A DNA stretch of 64,000 bases from Porphyra umbilicalis (taxonomy: Eukaryota > Rhodophyta > Bangiophyceae > Bangiales > Bangiaceae), in assembly GCA_002049455.2 (NCBI GenBank), contig KV918893.1, forward strand, positions 62,001 through 126,000. The letters run 5' to 3'. The notes below the pieces were generated by a model. It searched no databases. It had not been told where the DNA came from and saw only the letters and a program-made list of their open reading frames with translations. Positions 51,918 through 62,063 of this stretch are shown here, piece by piece; position 1 is the first letter of the stretch; each line of letters opens with the position of its first letter. A program made the translations under genes and the position numbers.

Positions 51918-52601
51918 GCCGCCGCCGCGCCCGCAGCGGCCGCCGTGCCCCGCGCGGCCGCCTCGGCGGCGCCGACCACCGCCGCGCGGCGGCGGCGGCG
52001 GTCGGCGCGCTCCGCGGCGGCGGCGGCAGACGTTGTGGGGGCGTCGAGGGGGGGCGCCCCCCCCCCCCCCCCCCCCCCCCCAACCCCCCCCCCCCCCCGT
52101 CCAAACCGGCGGCCGCGGCGGGGGCGCGCGGCGGCGGCGGCAGCAGCAGCCGCCGCCGCTTGGCGCCCGCCGCCGCCGCCGCCGCCGCCGCCTCGTCCAC
52201 GGCGGCGAGGCGGTCGGCGAGGCGCAACGCGGCGGCGGCCGACGCGGCCACGGCCGCCGCGTGCGCCGCCGCAGACCGCCCGTGCGACGCGGATTGGGCG
52301 GCGAGCCACGCGGCGGCGGCCGCGTCGGGGGGGGGGCGCCGGGGGGGGGGGGCGGGGGGGGGGGGGCGCCCCGCCGCCGCCGCCGCGCAGAGACACGCGT
52401 CGGTTGGTCGCTCGGCGGGCTGGGCGCGGCGGACGGGGGTGCGCGCGGCATAGGGGCGGCCGCAAAGTCAAACGGGGCGGGGGGGGGGCGGCGTTGCCCG
52501 GGGGCGGATGGGGGGGGGGGGGGTCACCCCGTTGACCGCCGCGGGGGGGACATTGGGAAGGAAAAAGGGGAGGGGTGGGTGGGGGACGTGACCTCTTCCA
52601 T
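50452..52601 (-). CDS. GLE1: GLE1-like mRNA export factor
   Basis: GLE1 acts at the cytoplasmic face of the nuclear pore, where with IP6 it activates the DEAD-box helicase DBP5 to strip proteins from exported mRNA. Conserved blocks of the GLE1 C-terminal domain occur in order on the minus strand: LAIKKRLNLAVNQIAGSVRQ (about 51590-51530), ALAERLAAEGDARVASSVGA with YAVAAVAAGV (about 51450-51360), HRACPYTMPHFP (about 51210-51170), DAYTDRMCGYMALYAAMAQT (about 51070-51010), and LAFAALEVGGYGLARAYGRQ, YGKLLLALRG and RLDAFVDEYLEGG (about 50690-50530), ending NLPLADTVVNA at TGA 50452. Upstream is an Ala/Arg/Glu-rich coiled-coil region (about 52030-51730). The blocks lie in three frames, changing only at C/G runs (50762-50783, 51139-51150, 51242-51261, 51308-51330, 51680 onward). 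The start is uncertain; ATG 52601 (MEEVTSPTHPS) is the best candidate. Confidence 0.82.
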
Positions 52602-54344
52602 GGTCGCGTAGGGCGACATTGCGAAAGGGGGGGAGGGGGGGGGGGGTCGACACGACGAGGGGGTCCGCCGCCGTCGGCAATGGCGGGCCACGCATGTCGG
52701 GACGCAACAATGCGCGAAGAAGAAGCGGGCGCAGGCCGAGACTGAAAAAAGCCCGCCTGGGCGAGTCATCAAAGTATTGTAGTAGTACCCCTCTGGATTT
52801 GCCAACATCGAGCGTATCGAAGGTTTGCTAAACGTTTACTCTGAGGCAGGGATGTGAGTCGATAATTATCACTCGATAATGATCGTCATGATTATTGCGA
52901 CATCATGGAAATCATGCCAGCACGCACTGATAATGATCGTCGGTGGACTACGTGTTCGCATTTAATTTGAAGAAAATACATGTCATGCCGCAAGTGGAAC
53001 AAGCGGATCTTGGACTCACTGACACCGCCTCCGTCGGTCTTTGTTTCCGGAGCTCGCCTGCTCAATGTCCCTGCTGCACCACCGGCATGTGCGCACCCGA
53101 CCGCCGCCATGCAGGTGGGAAGAGCACTGCTATATACCATGCTACACTCCTGCCGGGCCGCACGCCGCGTGGCAGCGGTCGCTGCTATCGCCGTCTTGAT
53201 GGTGTGTGTCGGTTCGGCGGTCGTCGCCGCCGCGTTCCCGCTCACATGCGTGCCATCTCTTCGCAAGATGGTCGCCATTTCTCCTCCCCCCTGCATTTCC
53301 GAGGGCAACGCCTCACACACCCCAACCCTGGTGAGGGTGGCCGTGTGGCGATCGCGGTCGGCCCACAACCACCCCCCCCTCCGACCCCCCCCCGTCCGCC
53401 GCAAACGCGGCGGCAGCCGCCGCGCGAGCTGTCCCCCCCGTCGCCCCAATGACGGCGAGCACGTGCCGCGCGGTGGAGGCGGCGGCCCACCCCCATAGGC
53501 ATTGTGTGGAGGGGCGAGAGAGACGCAACGAAGCAGAACGAACAGGCTGTTAGACGAGACATGATTCAGGTCGTCCATCAAGTACTCTCAGAAGAAGTCG
53601 GGCTGATGGTTTCTGTAACCACGAACGATAATTATTAATAATTACTTCTTCGAAATCTTATAACCCTGCTCTGAGGCTGCCTGAGCGCGCTGTGCACTGG
53701 ATGTCAAATCGGTGACCTTTGCACGAGAATCTTGCGTGGCCCCGCGAGCAGCTCGAGCGACCCCACCCGCGGCGGCACGACGGCCGATCCACTCGAGCCG
53801 CACCGCGCTCGAGCCGCTTTTCGAGGGAGATTCGCCCGCCCCTCACGGCCCGCCCAGGGGCGACCTGTACGGCGCAGCCCCGTTGAGGGGGGGGGGCAGC
53901 CGTCCGCCACCTGGAGCCTCCACCCCCCTGCGGGTCGTGCTCGGGGGGCGACCGGGACGGTGGCGCGGGCGCGCCCCCCTTTTCCCTCCCTCACGCGGTG
54001 CGGCTGCGGCGGTGGCCGGCGCGGCGCCAGGTGCCCCCCCCCCCCCCCCCCCCCCCGGTCGGCCCCCGCTCGTCGTGTCGCCCGTGAAGACGACGACGGC
54101 CGCGACGCTGCCGCAGGCCGCCGGCGGGAGGGGGGCCGCCCCCCCCCGGCGCGCCGCCGCCGCCGCCAGCCGCTGCCACCGCCGCCGCGCGGGCGGCGGC
54201 CGTGAGGGCGCGTGCCCTCTGGACCCTGCTTTTTTTTTTTTGCTCTGTTGTGTTTATTGTGTTTTTTGGGTCGCCGCTGCGCGCCCTCGCCGCGCGCCCG
54301 TCACGCTCCCGGCGGCGACGTCCGCCCCCCCCCGCCCCCCTGCC
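52602..54344. other. Intergenic between divergent GLE1 and FAD4-like genes
   Basis: Likely holds both promoters. AT-rich patches occur at 52858-52935 (ATAATTATCACTCGATAATG, ATAATGATCGTC repeated) and 53628-53645 (GATAATTATTAATAATTAC). A plus-strand frame at 52980-53498 has one hydrophobic segment (about residues 57-82) but no other support. A T11 run is at 54231-54241. Confidence 0.4.
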
Positions 54345-56082
54345 ATGGCCTTTGCCGCCGCCGGCGCACTGGCCGCCTGCCCGTGGGCGGCGGGCGGGGC
54401 GCCGCCGCCGCCCCCGCGCCGACTGGCCGTGTGCGTGTTGGCCTCCCGCCGGGGGGGACCCGGCGGCGGCGGCGGCGGCGGCGGCCGCCGCCCGGCAGAC
54501 GCGCCCGTCTGGCACCACGGGGCGGCCGGCGGCGCGTGGCCGGCGACCGCCGCGGGCGGCGGCCGCCACTGGAGCGGCCGCCGCGTGCACGGGCGTGTCG
54601 GTGGCAGCGGCGGCGGCAGCGGCGGCGGCAGAAGTGGCGGCGACGGCGGCAGCGGCGGCGGCGGCGGCAGCGGTGTGCCCACCGACGGGGCGGCGGTCGA
54701 CGCGGCGGCCGCCGCCGCGGCCGGTGGGCCACGGCGCGCGCTGCCAACGCGCACCGCCGCCACGGCGGCAGCGTCCGTGTCGTTTCGGCGACCGGGCGCG
54801 TCCCCCGGCGACGGGCGCCTCGGCTGCGGCTGCGCGGCGGGCGGGTGCGCGTGTGGCGGGCGGCCACCGCCGTCCTTGGCGCCGCCGCCGCTGCCGCCGC
54901 GGTCGGCCGCGTCGACCGTAACGACGGCGGCGGCAGCCGGCGGCGCTGCCGCCGGCCGCCGGCCGCCGGCGGCGCCGGCGCCCGGGTCGCCCCCCCCCCC
55001 CCCCCCCCCGCCCCCGTCGCCGGCGACGCTGCCGCCGCCGCGTGGCTACCTCTCCTCCCTTGCCGACGCGATGGCGGTGTTGGCGCCGTACCCCCCCCCC
55101 CGCCCGGCCCCCTGTACGACCGCTCCTCCGAGTGGGTCGCCGGCGAGCGGGTGCCGCCGTCGCCGACGTCGGCGATTCCCCGCCCCCACCGCCCCGCGGT
55201 CGTCCTCCAACGCATGACGGTTATTGTGGCCGACTACCTGTCGGATTTGGTCGTCCTCGACGTCCTCTGGCGCCTGCACTCGCCCGCCGAGGCGGTGGCG
55301 GCGGCGGGCGGCGTCTTTGGCGCGTGGCTCACCGCCGACTTCCTCTCGGGCGTCGTGCGCTTTGCGCTCTCGGCCGGCTACGTGACGGACGCGCCGCTCG
55401 TGTTTCCCGTCAAGCACGGCACGGACGGGTCGGGCGGGGCGGGCATATTTTTCAACGCCGTCAGCGACTGGTGTGCGGTCGCGCTGCTGCCGCTGAGCGT
55501 GTTGGCCGGCGCCACCCCGTCGTCGGTGTCCCTCCAAGCGTACGGCGTGGCGCTCGTCGGCCTGCTGGCCGTGTTGCCGCTCGCCACCCCCCCGCCGGCG
55601 CGCACGCGTGTGGGGTGGTGCGCCTGTGCCGCCGCGTCGGCCTCCTCCGGCCCGTGGCCACCACCACTACCGGCTGCTACTGTGGGTTGAGTGGGGTGTG
55701 GAATGGGCTCCTCGACGCGGGGGGGGTGTGGCGGCGCCTCGAAGCGGCCGTCTATGACGCGTCCGCGGGGCGCGTCGTCTCCCGCGTGTGGATGCACAGC
55801 CCGGGGGCGGTCGTTGAGGCGGCACGCTACAGCCGCCGCCTCCGCCGGGATTGGCTGTGGCAACAACGGCGGGGGGGGGAAGGGGGGGGGGGGCGGGGAA
55901 AGCCCCGGCGCCGGGCGCGGGGGGGCGCACGGGCGGGCGCCGCCGCCGCTGGCACGGCGTCGTCAAGGGGCGGGGGGGGTGAGGGGCGTCGGCCGCGGCC
56001 GACGCGGACCCGTTTTTTTCTTTTTTGGTTGCAGCGGCCACGCACGCGCCCCGCACGGGGGACCCCCATCGTTGCCTCGTAG
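54345..56082 (+). CDS. FAD4-like plastid lipid desaturase homologue lacking histidines
   Basis: ATG 54345 opens a Met-Ala-Phe-Ala leader, then a long Gly/Ala/Arg-rich, transit-peptide-like region broken by C19 at 54989-55008 and C10 near 55091. The domain follows: two membrane-like stretches including WLTADFLSGVVRFALSAGY (about 55325-55385), FNAVSDWCAVALLPL (about 55455-55500), a hydrophobic helix, then after a shift at C7 55587-55593 YCGLSGVWNGLLDAGGVWRR and ALEAAVY-type sequence (about 55675-55760). These align with FAD4/Kua (TMEM189) lipid desaturases: ADLGSGVYHW, the LPL helix and the NNNYCIVSGAWNNVLD motif. FAD4 puts a trans double bond into plastid phosphatidylglycerol using His-rich metal sites. 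Here the His of the first motif is Arg, the H-H motif is not preserved, and the H-x2-H-H motif reads ATTTT. The 3' end is unclear because of G runs at 55868-55892; TAG 56080 is the first stop of the domain frame. Confidence 0.55.
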
Positions 56083-56702
56083 GGGTGCGGCGCGGCCCCG
56101 GTTTTTGGTGTGCGTCGGTGCCCGATTGCTGTGGCTTGCCGCCGTGCAAGCGTCCCGTTCCCCGTGCCCCGCCGCAGCGTACGATTACGAGTATTAAACC
56201 TAGGCGGCGCATACGCGCCGGCCCTGCTACCGCTTGTTGGGCGACGGCGGCGACCTGGGCGACGGCGCCACCGTCCCCGCGCCCCACGCCCGGCCCCGCC
56301 CCTCCGTGGCCGTGCGCGCCCGTCACAGCCGCCCGTGGGGTGGCGCTTGGGGGACCCCACGGCCGCCCCCGTGGTGCCTGTGCACCACCCGCCGCCGCTG
56401 CGGCGGCCGTCATCCTCCCCTCTCCGCCCTTTGGAGGGGGTGGCGGCAGCGGCTTGGCCCCGCTTGCGCCCACGCCCGTGCCCGACGCGCCCTGCTCCTC
56501 CCACGGCAGGGGCACCCAACAAAGCGGCGGCGCACCGCGGCGCCAACGCCGCAGACCGCGTCCGCGCGGGAGCGGCGCCTGCCCCCGGCGGCCCGCCAAC
56601 GCGGCACGGCGGTTGACGCCACATGGTAAAAACATCAGCCGCCGCGGCGGCGCGCGCCGCCCAAAAAAAAACTGCACGCCACACACCCCGTCGCCCCCCC
56701 CC
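56083..56702. other. Intergenic, convergent gene ends
   Basis: Long shadow ORFs only. GATTACGAGTATTAAACCTAGG (56183-56204) is a small AT-richer patch. Confidence 0.4.
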
Positions 56703-57885
56703 TCACCCGCCGTCGAGCCCCGCGTCCACCTGGTAGTGCACGCCCGGCACGCGCGCCCACGCGCGGAGGGTAGCCTCCCCCGCGTCGCCAATCCCACCGC
56801 CGTCGGCAGCGTCGTCGTCGACCTCCTCCCCGTCGCCCCACCCGCCGCCATCGTCGTCGGCATCGTCGTCGGCATTGTCGTCGGCATCATCGTCGGCATT
56901 GGCGTCGGCATCGTCCTCCCCCTCTCCGTGTCCCACCAGGCGCCCGTCCGCGTCGCCGAGCAGCTCACCGCCGGCGCGGTCGCCGCCGCCGCCGTCGCCG
57001 CCCCCGCCCACCGCCACGTCCAGCCGCACGAGCAGCCGCAGCGCGCGCGGCCGCACGCCGAGGGCGGCGGCCACGCCCGCGCGCGCAGCGACGGCAGCCG
57101 CGGGCGCCACGCCGGGCGCCACGGCCAAGCCGACGACCTCCAGGTGGGGGCACTCCCCCGCAATCGCCGCCGCCAACCGCACCGCGTCGGCGGGCGCGTC
57201 GCCACCACCCGCGCCCGCCGCCCCGACGCGCAGCAGCAGGCGCACGCGCGGGGGTTCCCCCCCCCCCCGCCCCCGCCCCCCCCCCTCCCCCCCGCGGGGG
57301 CGCCCCCCCCCCCCCCCGGGGGCGGCGGCTCGCCACGCCCGCGGCGGCGGCTTGGAGCTCGGCCGCCTCGGCGGCGGCCGCCGCGGGGTCCCCCCCCCCC
57401 CCCCCCCAGCACGACGCCGACGCGCGCCCCGACGGCGGCCTTGGCGCGCCGCCCGACGGCGGCGGGCGCCCACCACACCTCCCCCGGGGGAGCCCCCGGA
57501 CGGCGGCGAGGGACGGGACGACCCACCCCCCCGCCCCCGCGTCGGCCCACACTTGGGGCAACACCCACGGGGTGGCGGGCGGCACGGGGCCGACGAGGAG
57601 GGGGGCGCCCGCCGGCACCGCCGCCGCCGCCGCCGCCGCACGCGCGGCGAGGCGCGTCAGCGCCGCGACGGGGAGGGAGAGGCCGTCGAGTTCCGCGTCC
57701 CCGTCGGTGGCGGCGGTGGCGTCGGGGGGGGGGGGGGGTGGGGGAGGGGGGGGAGGGGGGCGAGCCATACACGTGGGGGGGGGGGGCGGGGGGGGGGGGC
57801 GCGCGTGGGGGGGGGGACCCCGCCGCCCGCCGCCTGACCGCGGGCCGGGCCAGGGGGGGGGGGCGACAAACGCGCCCGTCGTCAT
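56703..57885 (-). CDS. Diverged group IV PLP-decarboxylase-like (ornithine decarboxylase fold) protein
   Basis: ATG 57885 gives a leader with GAFVAPPPW, resembling a rhodophyte plastid transit peptide, although another ATG at about 57768 starts MARPPPP. Protein-like blocks follow in changing frames separated by C runs (about 57730, 57395, 57302, 57262): LSLPVAALTRLAARAAAAAA, PLLVGPVPPATPWVLPQVWA, GGWVVPSLAAVRG, EVWWAPAAVGRRAKAAVGAR, VRLLLRVGAA, RLAAAIAGECPHLEVVGLAV and RALRLLVRLDVAVGGGG. Their order and spacing resemble the PLP barrel of ornithine/diaminopimelate decarboxylases (substrate-channel strands, YANPCK-type, LLLRI, VGVSFHVGSG, LDIGGG). The PLP lysine expected in AVK is absent (LLVGP), as is the His of FHVGS, so catalysis is doubtful. 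An Asp-rich repeat (56850-56915) and VPGVHYQVDAGLDGG end at TGA 56703. The similarity is weak and by eye. Confidence 0.38.
56850..56915. repeat. 12-bp array ATCGTCGTCGGC, coding for Asp-rich repeat
   Basis: Five to six imperfect 12-bp units read on the minus strand as (D-A/N-D-D)n. Length changes keep the frame. Confidence 0.9.
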
Positions 57886-58271
57886 GACGTGAGTGGCCCG
57901 AGGCGGGAGCAGGGAAGGAGGGGAGGGGGGTCGTACGTAGGGCGAGGCGGGAGCGTCAATGGCCGGCGTCGAGCCACGGGGTGCGCGGCGCCGCAGTGCG
58001 CGGCGGCGGCGGCGCGGCTCCCGCCACACCCGCGGGTGGCGAGGCGGGGATCTGGACAGACGGCACGAATCGCGCCCCAACCGCAAAACACGCGCGACGA
58101 AACGGGCGCGCGCGGCGCGTCCACGCCCGCCGCGCCCTTTGTCCGTGACAACCCTCAAGCCGCAGCCGGCGGCGCCTGCGCACCGCCGCACGTTTGGCAA
58201 ACCAAAAAAAAAAAAAAGGGAAGGGGGGAAGCCCCCCGACGGCGACCGGCCCGCCGTCGCGCCCGCCGCCC
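57886..58271. other. Short intergenic spacer between two minus-strand genes
   Basis: No feature except an A14 run at 58205-58218 followed by GGGAAGG. It should contain the upstream region of the PLP-decarboxylase-like gene. Confidence 0.4.
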
Positions 58272-59322
58272 TCACACCCGCGCCGCCCCGTCCGCGTCGG
58301 TCGACACGGCGAGCAGCGCGACGCCGTCGCCGTCGCCGCTGTCGGTGGTGGGGAGGCCCCTGCCCCCCCCCCCCCCCCCCCCCCCCCCGGCCGAGGGCAC
58401 CCCCCCCCCCCCCCCACCAGGCGGCCCAGCGACTGCCGCCCGCCGCCGCCGCCGCGGCGGCCTGCGCCGCGACTTCGGACCGTGGCCGGCCGACCGCGTG
58501 GTAGGCGAGCTCGGCGTAGAGGGCCCCCCCCAGGAGGTCGGCAAAAAAATGGTGCTGCAAGTAGAGCGCCGCCCACCACACGAGGGCGACGTAGCCCCAC
58601 GACACGAGGCGGCCGGTCCGGCTCGACGCGGCCGGCGCAAAGAGCGCCATCAGGTACGGCCACGCGCCGTGGAGGCTCGGCCACGTGCCAAACACGACCT
58701 TGCCCCCGTCGTGGTACATGTGGTGGAAAAAGGCGCTCCCCGTGCGCGCGTCGAGGCGGCCGAGGCCCGCCGGGTCCCCCTTCATCGCGTACGTGGCGGG
58801 CGTCAGCCCGTACTTGTCAAAGTACCACGGGGGCGCCGTCGGGAAAAAAAAGTGCGTCGCGACCGCCGCGCAGTTCATGACGCCGAGCGTAAAGGCAAAG
58901 GTGCCGACGCGCGACGGCGAGCGGCAGCGCGCGAGGAGGAAGGGCGCGTAGAAGAGGGGCACCACCGAGTGGATGGTGTAGGGCACCGCCGCGAGCACGT
59001 CGAGCACCGCCGCCGTCGGCGACGCAAACCACCGATAGCTCCACCCAAAGCGCGCGTCGAGCGCCGGCAGCGCCGTCACGTTGATGGTCGGCTTGAGGGC
59101 GACCGGCACGAGGTCGTGGACAAAGGCAAAGGCAAACAGCCAGACGGCGAGCGGTGCCAGGTAGCCGCCCAGGGCGGCGACGCTGCGGATGCCGCCGCGG
59201 CGCACGTCGGCCGCCCAGTCGGCGACCGACGCGTACGCGCCATCGTCGCTGTCGGGGGGGGGGTCGGTCGCCCACGATCGGCTGGTGGAGTGGGAGCGGG
59301 GTGGTCGCCGCGGGCGCGACAT
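58272..59322 (-). CDS. AUR1: AUR1-like inositol phosphorylceramide synthase (PAP2 superfamily)
   Basis: Transfers phosphoinositol from phosphatidylinositol to ceramide in the Golgi of fungi and other eukaryotes. ATG 59322 starts MSRPRRPPRSHS; the frame upstream stays open to 59442. The body is a multi-span membrane protein (about residues 55-270). Family motifs are clear: KGDPAGLGRLDARTG, then VVFGTWPSLHGAWP (His218) and LYLQHHFFADLLGG (His257, Asp262), equivalent to the fungal VVFGAFPSLHSG and THHYFVDLVGG motifs that carry the PAP2 catalytic His and Asp. After the domain, C runs (58361-58388, 58402-58415) shift the frame, and LPTTDSGDGDGVALLAVSTD to TGA 58272 is the most natural C-terminus. 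Land plants use a different synthase type; AUR1 type is typical of fungi. A related PAP2 lipid phosphatase role is the main alternative. Confidence 0.8.
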
Positions 59323-60212
59323 TGTCGACCACGTCGCCGCAGGGTGCGGAGGGGGCGCAGGGAAGAGCGAGGCGGGGGGGCCGCCGAAAAGAGCGAGGGA
59401 GGCGGCGCAGCAGGCAGCAGTGAGGGGGGGCACCGCAGGCAACAGTGAGGGGTGGGCGTCTCAGGGAACAGCCCAGAGGTTGGGTGCAGAGCAGAGTGAC
59501 GGGGGCGAGTGCACTGGAGAGTGCGAGGGGTGGGTGCAGGGCCCTGCAGGTATGGAGCCAAGTGTGACCAGGTACCGGGAACGCCGCGGCTCGGAGGCAG
59601 GGACGGCAGAGCGCAGTGCGGGAAGGCGGCTCCCTCACTCGATGAGTGGGAAGGCGGGGATAGCAGAGGCAGGGCGGACCGCCGGCAGCGGTGACGGGGA
59701 CGGCTCGGGACGGTACAGGTCGTGCTCGGGGGAACAGCTGACGAGCCACAAGCAGGCGGCAGCCTTGCCTTCCCGCGCGTCGACATCACAAAGCCAGCAC
59801 GCCGTCCACGTGGCTTCGAGCCACAAACTAAAATTCGGCGACAAAAGGTGGAATCAAAACAGAAAGCGCGTTCGCGAAAACACCCTGGACTTGCAAAACG
59901 ACAAAACCGTTTTCACAAGACGAAAGATTGACGAGAGCGTCACGTGCATCTTTTGAGGGTGCTGACAAGAGGCAACGCTGCTCAGACACAATACCACCTA
60001 CACCTACGCCACTGTCTCGCCACACCAGAACAGCTTCTTTGTCTTTTTTCCACCCCTTTCTCACCCACACCACAGGGCGGTCACCACGAAAGCCCAGTAC
60101 AATCGCGCCCTCGCGCAGTCTCCGCCACGCAGACCACGCGAGTGGACGGTGGACCAGCGGGGCGACCGCGGGGGGCTTCGACCCCCCCCCAACCCTGTCA
60201 CCACGCGCTCCC
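59323..60212. other. Intergenic, no supported gene
   Basis: Contains a loosely repeated AACAGTGAGGG/GGGAACAGC phrase at about 59408-59475 upstream of the AUR1-like gene. ORFs on both strands lack motifs. The section 59840-60060 is AT-richer. Confidence 0.4.
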
Positions 60213-61329
60213 ATGACCTTTGCGCCAGTGGAAACCCCGGCATCCCCCTCGTCGGCGTGGCGCTCGGCGCCGGCGCCCACCGCGCCGCCGTGCCCCCACA
60301 GAGCCGCCGTTGGCGTCGCGGCCGTGGGTGCGCGGCGGCGGCGGCGGGCCATTTCCGCCGCGCCCGCGCGCACATGCGCGACGCCTCGGTGCGGGAGGCG
60401 GCTCGGGGTGCGCCCGACCGGGGGCCCCTGCCCCATCCGCCGGCGGGTCGGCCGCTGCGTGCCCATCGCCGCTGCCAGGTCGGGCGGGGGGGTGCCGACG
60501 CTGCGGCAGCGGCCGCCGTCGGGGTGGCCGCCACAGGCCGAACCGACGCGCGCACACGCGCAGCGTCAACCGGGCGCACCCGCCGGCGGGGGCGATGACC
60601 ACCGGCAGCGAGGGGCAGGGTCGGGAGTGACCCAACCCCGTCCCGGCGCCACGCCGTCAGGAGGCGGGAGCGAAGCCAGCGATGGTGCCGCCGTGGGCGG
60701 CCCGACGGCGCCCCACTGCGGGCAGCCGTGGCGGCGCCCATCGGCCGGCCTCCGTCACGGCAGTCGCGCGCGACCGCCGACGCCACGGCGGCGGGGCGGA
60801 AACGCAGCTGTGGCTTCGGCCACTGCCCTCATGGGCACGCCAGTGGACGCCGCGGCGACGGCGGTGGCGGCGGTGGCGGCGAGGCGTGGCGGCTCGGGCG
60901 CCACCAGCCCGTCGGGGGGCGCGCGGCCCCCCGCGCCCCACCAGCGCGGCGGCCGCCGCGCGACGGGCGGTGGTGGCTGCCGCGCCGCCGCCGCCGCTGC
61001 GCCCGCGCCACGCCACCACGGGGGATACGACCGCCGCGGCCGCCGCCGCCACCGCGGTCACCACCGACGCGGCCGCGGCCGCGGCCGCCGCCGGCCGCCT
61101 CGTGCGTGTGCGTGTCGCGCGCGAGATCTTCGACCGCCCATCGCCGGGTAGGCGGCTTGCGCGGCGGCAACGCCGCCAGCGGCGGTGGCCGCCCCCCCCA
61201 CCCGCCGCGCGCGGGCGTGCCGCGCTTGGCTCGCGGCGCGAGGCTGGGCGGAAGAGAAGAAAATCGGGCAGGTGGCCTGGCACGCGGCGCACGGCCGGTC
61301 GGCGCACGGACATGGGAGCCACCGACTGA
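60213..61329 (+). CDS. Possible plastid-targeted low-complexity protein
   Basis: ATG 60213 (CCCATGACC) gives MTFAPVETPASPSSAW followed by an Ala/Arg-rich stretch, which looks like a transit peptide with an early Phe. Later segments such as GGNAAVASATALMGTPVDAA and, in another frame, GRLVRVRVAREIFDRPSPGR look mildly protein-like before TGA at 61327-61329. No domain was recognised and the middle is Arg/Pro-rich in every frame, so coding status is weak. Confidence 0.28.
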
Positions 61330-62063
61330 CAGAGTACAAGGACGCCGCCCTGCCCCAGTCAAACATTGAACAACATGCCCATCAGAGCGCACAAGCGCAT
61401 CTTTTTCAAAGTACGGCTGACTGCTTCGACCGAGTGCAGCAGGAATCGTCGTTTCTAGCCTGTACAACGCACTCGACCGCGTTTTTGACCCCATTGAGAG
61501 CGATTCGTTGCTGGAAACCGTACAAGCGTCCCTCACAGACAACATGGGCACTTGTTCGAAAAAAGAAACACATGGGCGACATTGCCCAATGCTTGCGGAC
61601 CTGTTCATGCCAAGAACGTACAGCGCAACGTCCCGCGTCATTGCCACGGTCTCGTTTTTCGTGCATAGCGTCTCGTTCTCAAGTACTCCCGCAACGTGCA
61701 CTGGCCTCAGAAAAAGATTAAAAGGGGCTCATGGGGTGGTCGGCGGTCAGTGTTTGCTCATCTTGAACAGTACCCTGAACTAAATTCAGGAAATTATGGT
61801 GTGAATGAGTGCAGGCGAGACTTTCTGCGGCCTCCAAATGAGGCTGTCATCAATCAACGGAAGAACCCCCATAAATCAAGAAAACTCGCTGGAACCCCCA
61901 ACCCACGAAGAGGGGGCCCTCGGACGGGCACATGGGGCGCGCTCGAAGCTCACACGTCACATAAGCGATTCCCTATCACCCACTGTTAGGCGGGGCCCAC
62001 GAGTCTCGCGCAGAGTTCCTTGCTGGGCGTCACCACCCCCAGGAATATTCGTTTGACGAGCAC
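61330..62063. other. No gene recognised
   Basis: Balanced composition, ORFs under 100 codons without motifs, ending at the inverted-repeat element. Confidence 0.4.

Noticed and set aside
50478..52535. 685-codon plus-strand ORF opposite GLE1, and two similar long frames
   Set aside because: Composition is almost entirely Arg, Ala, Pro and Gly, as expected from GC-rich shadows, while the minus strand carries ordered GLE1 motifs.
52980..53498. Small secreted or membrane protein
   Set aside because: Only one hydrophobic stretch in a short frame, no motif, and the second half is Arg/Pro-rich low complexity.
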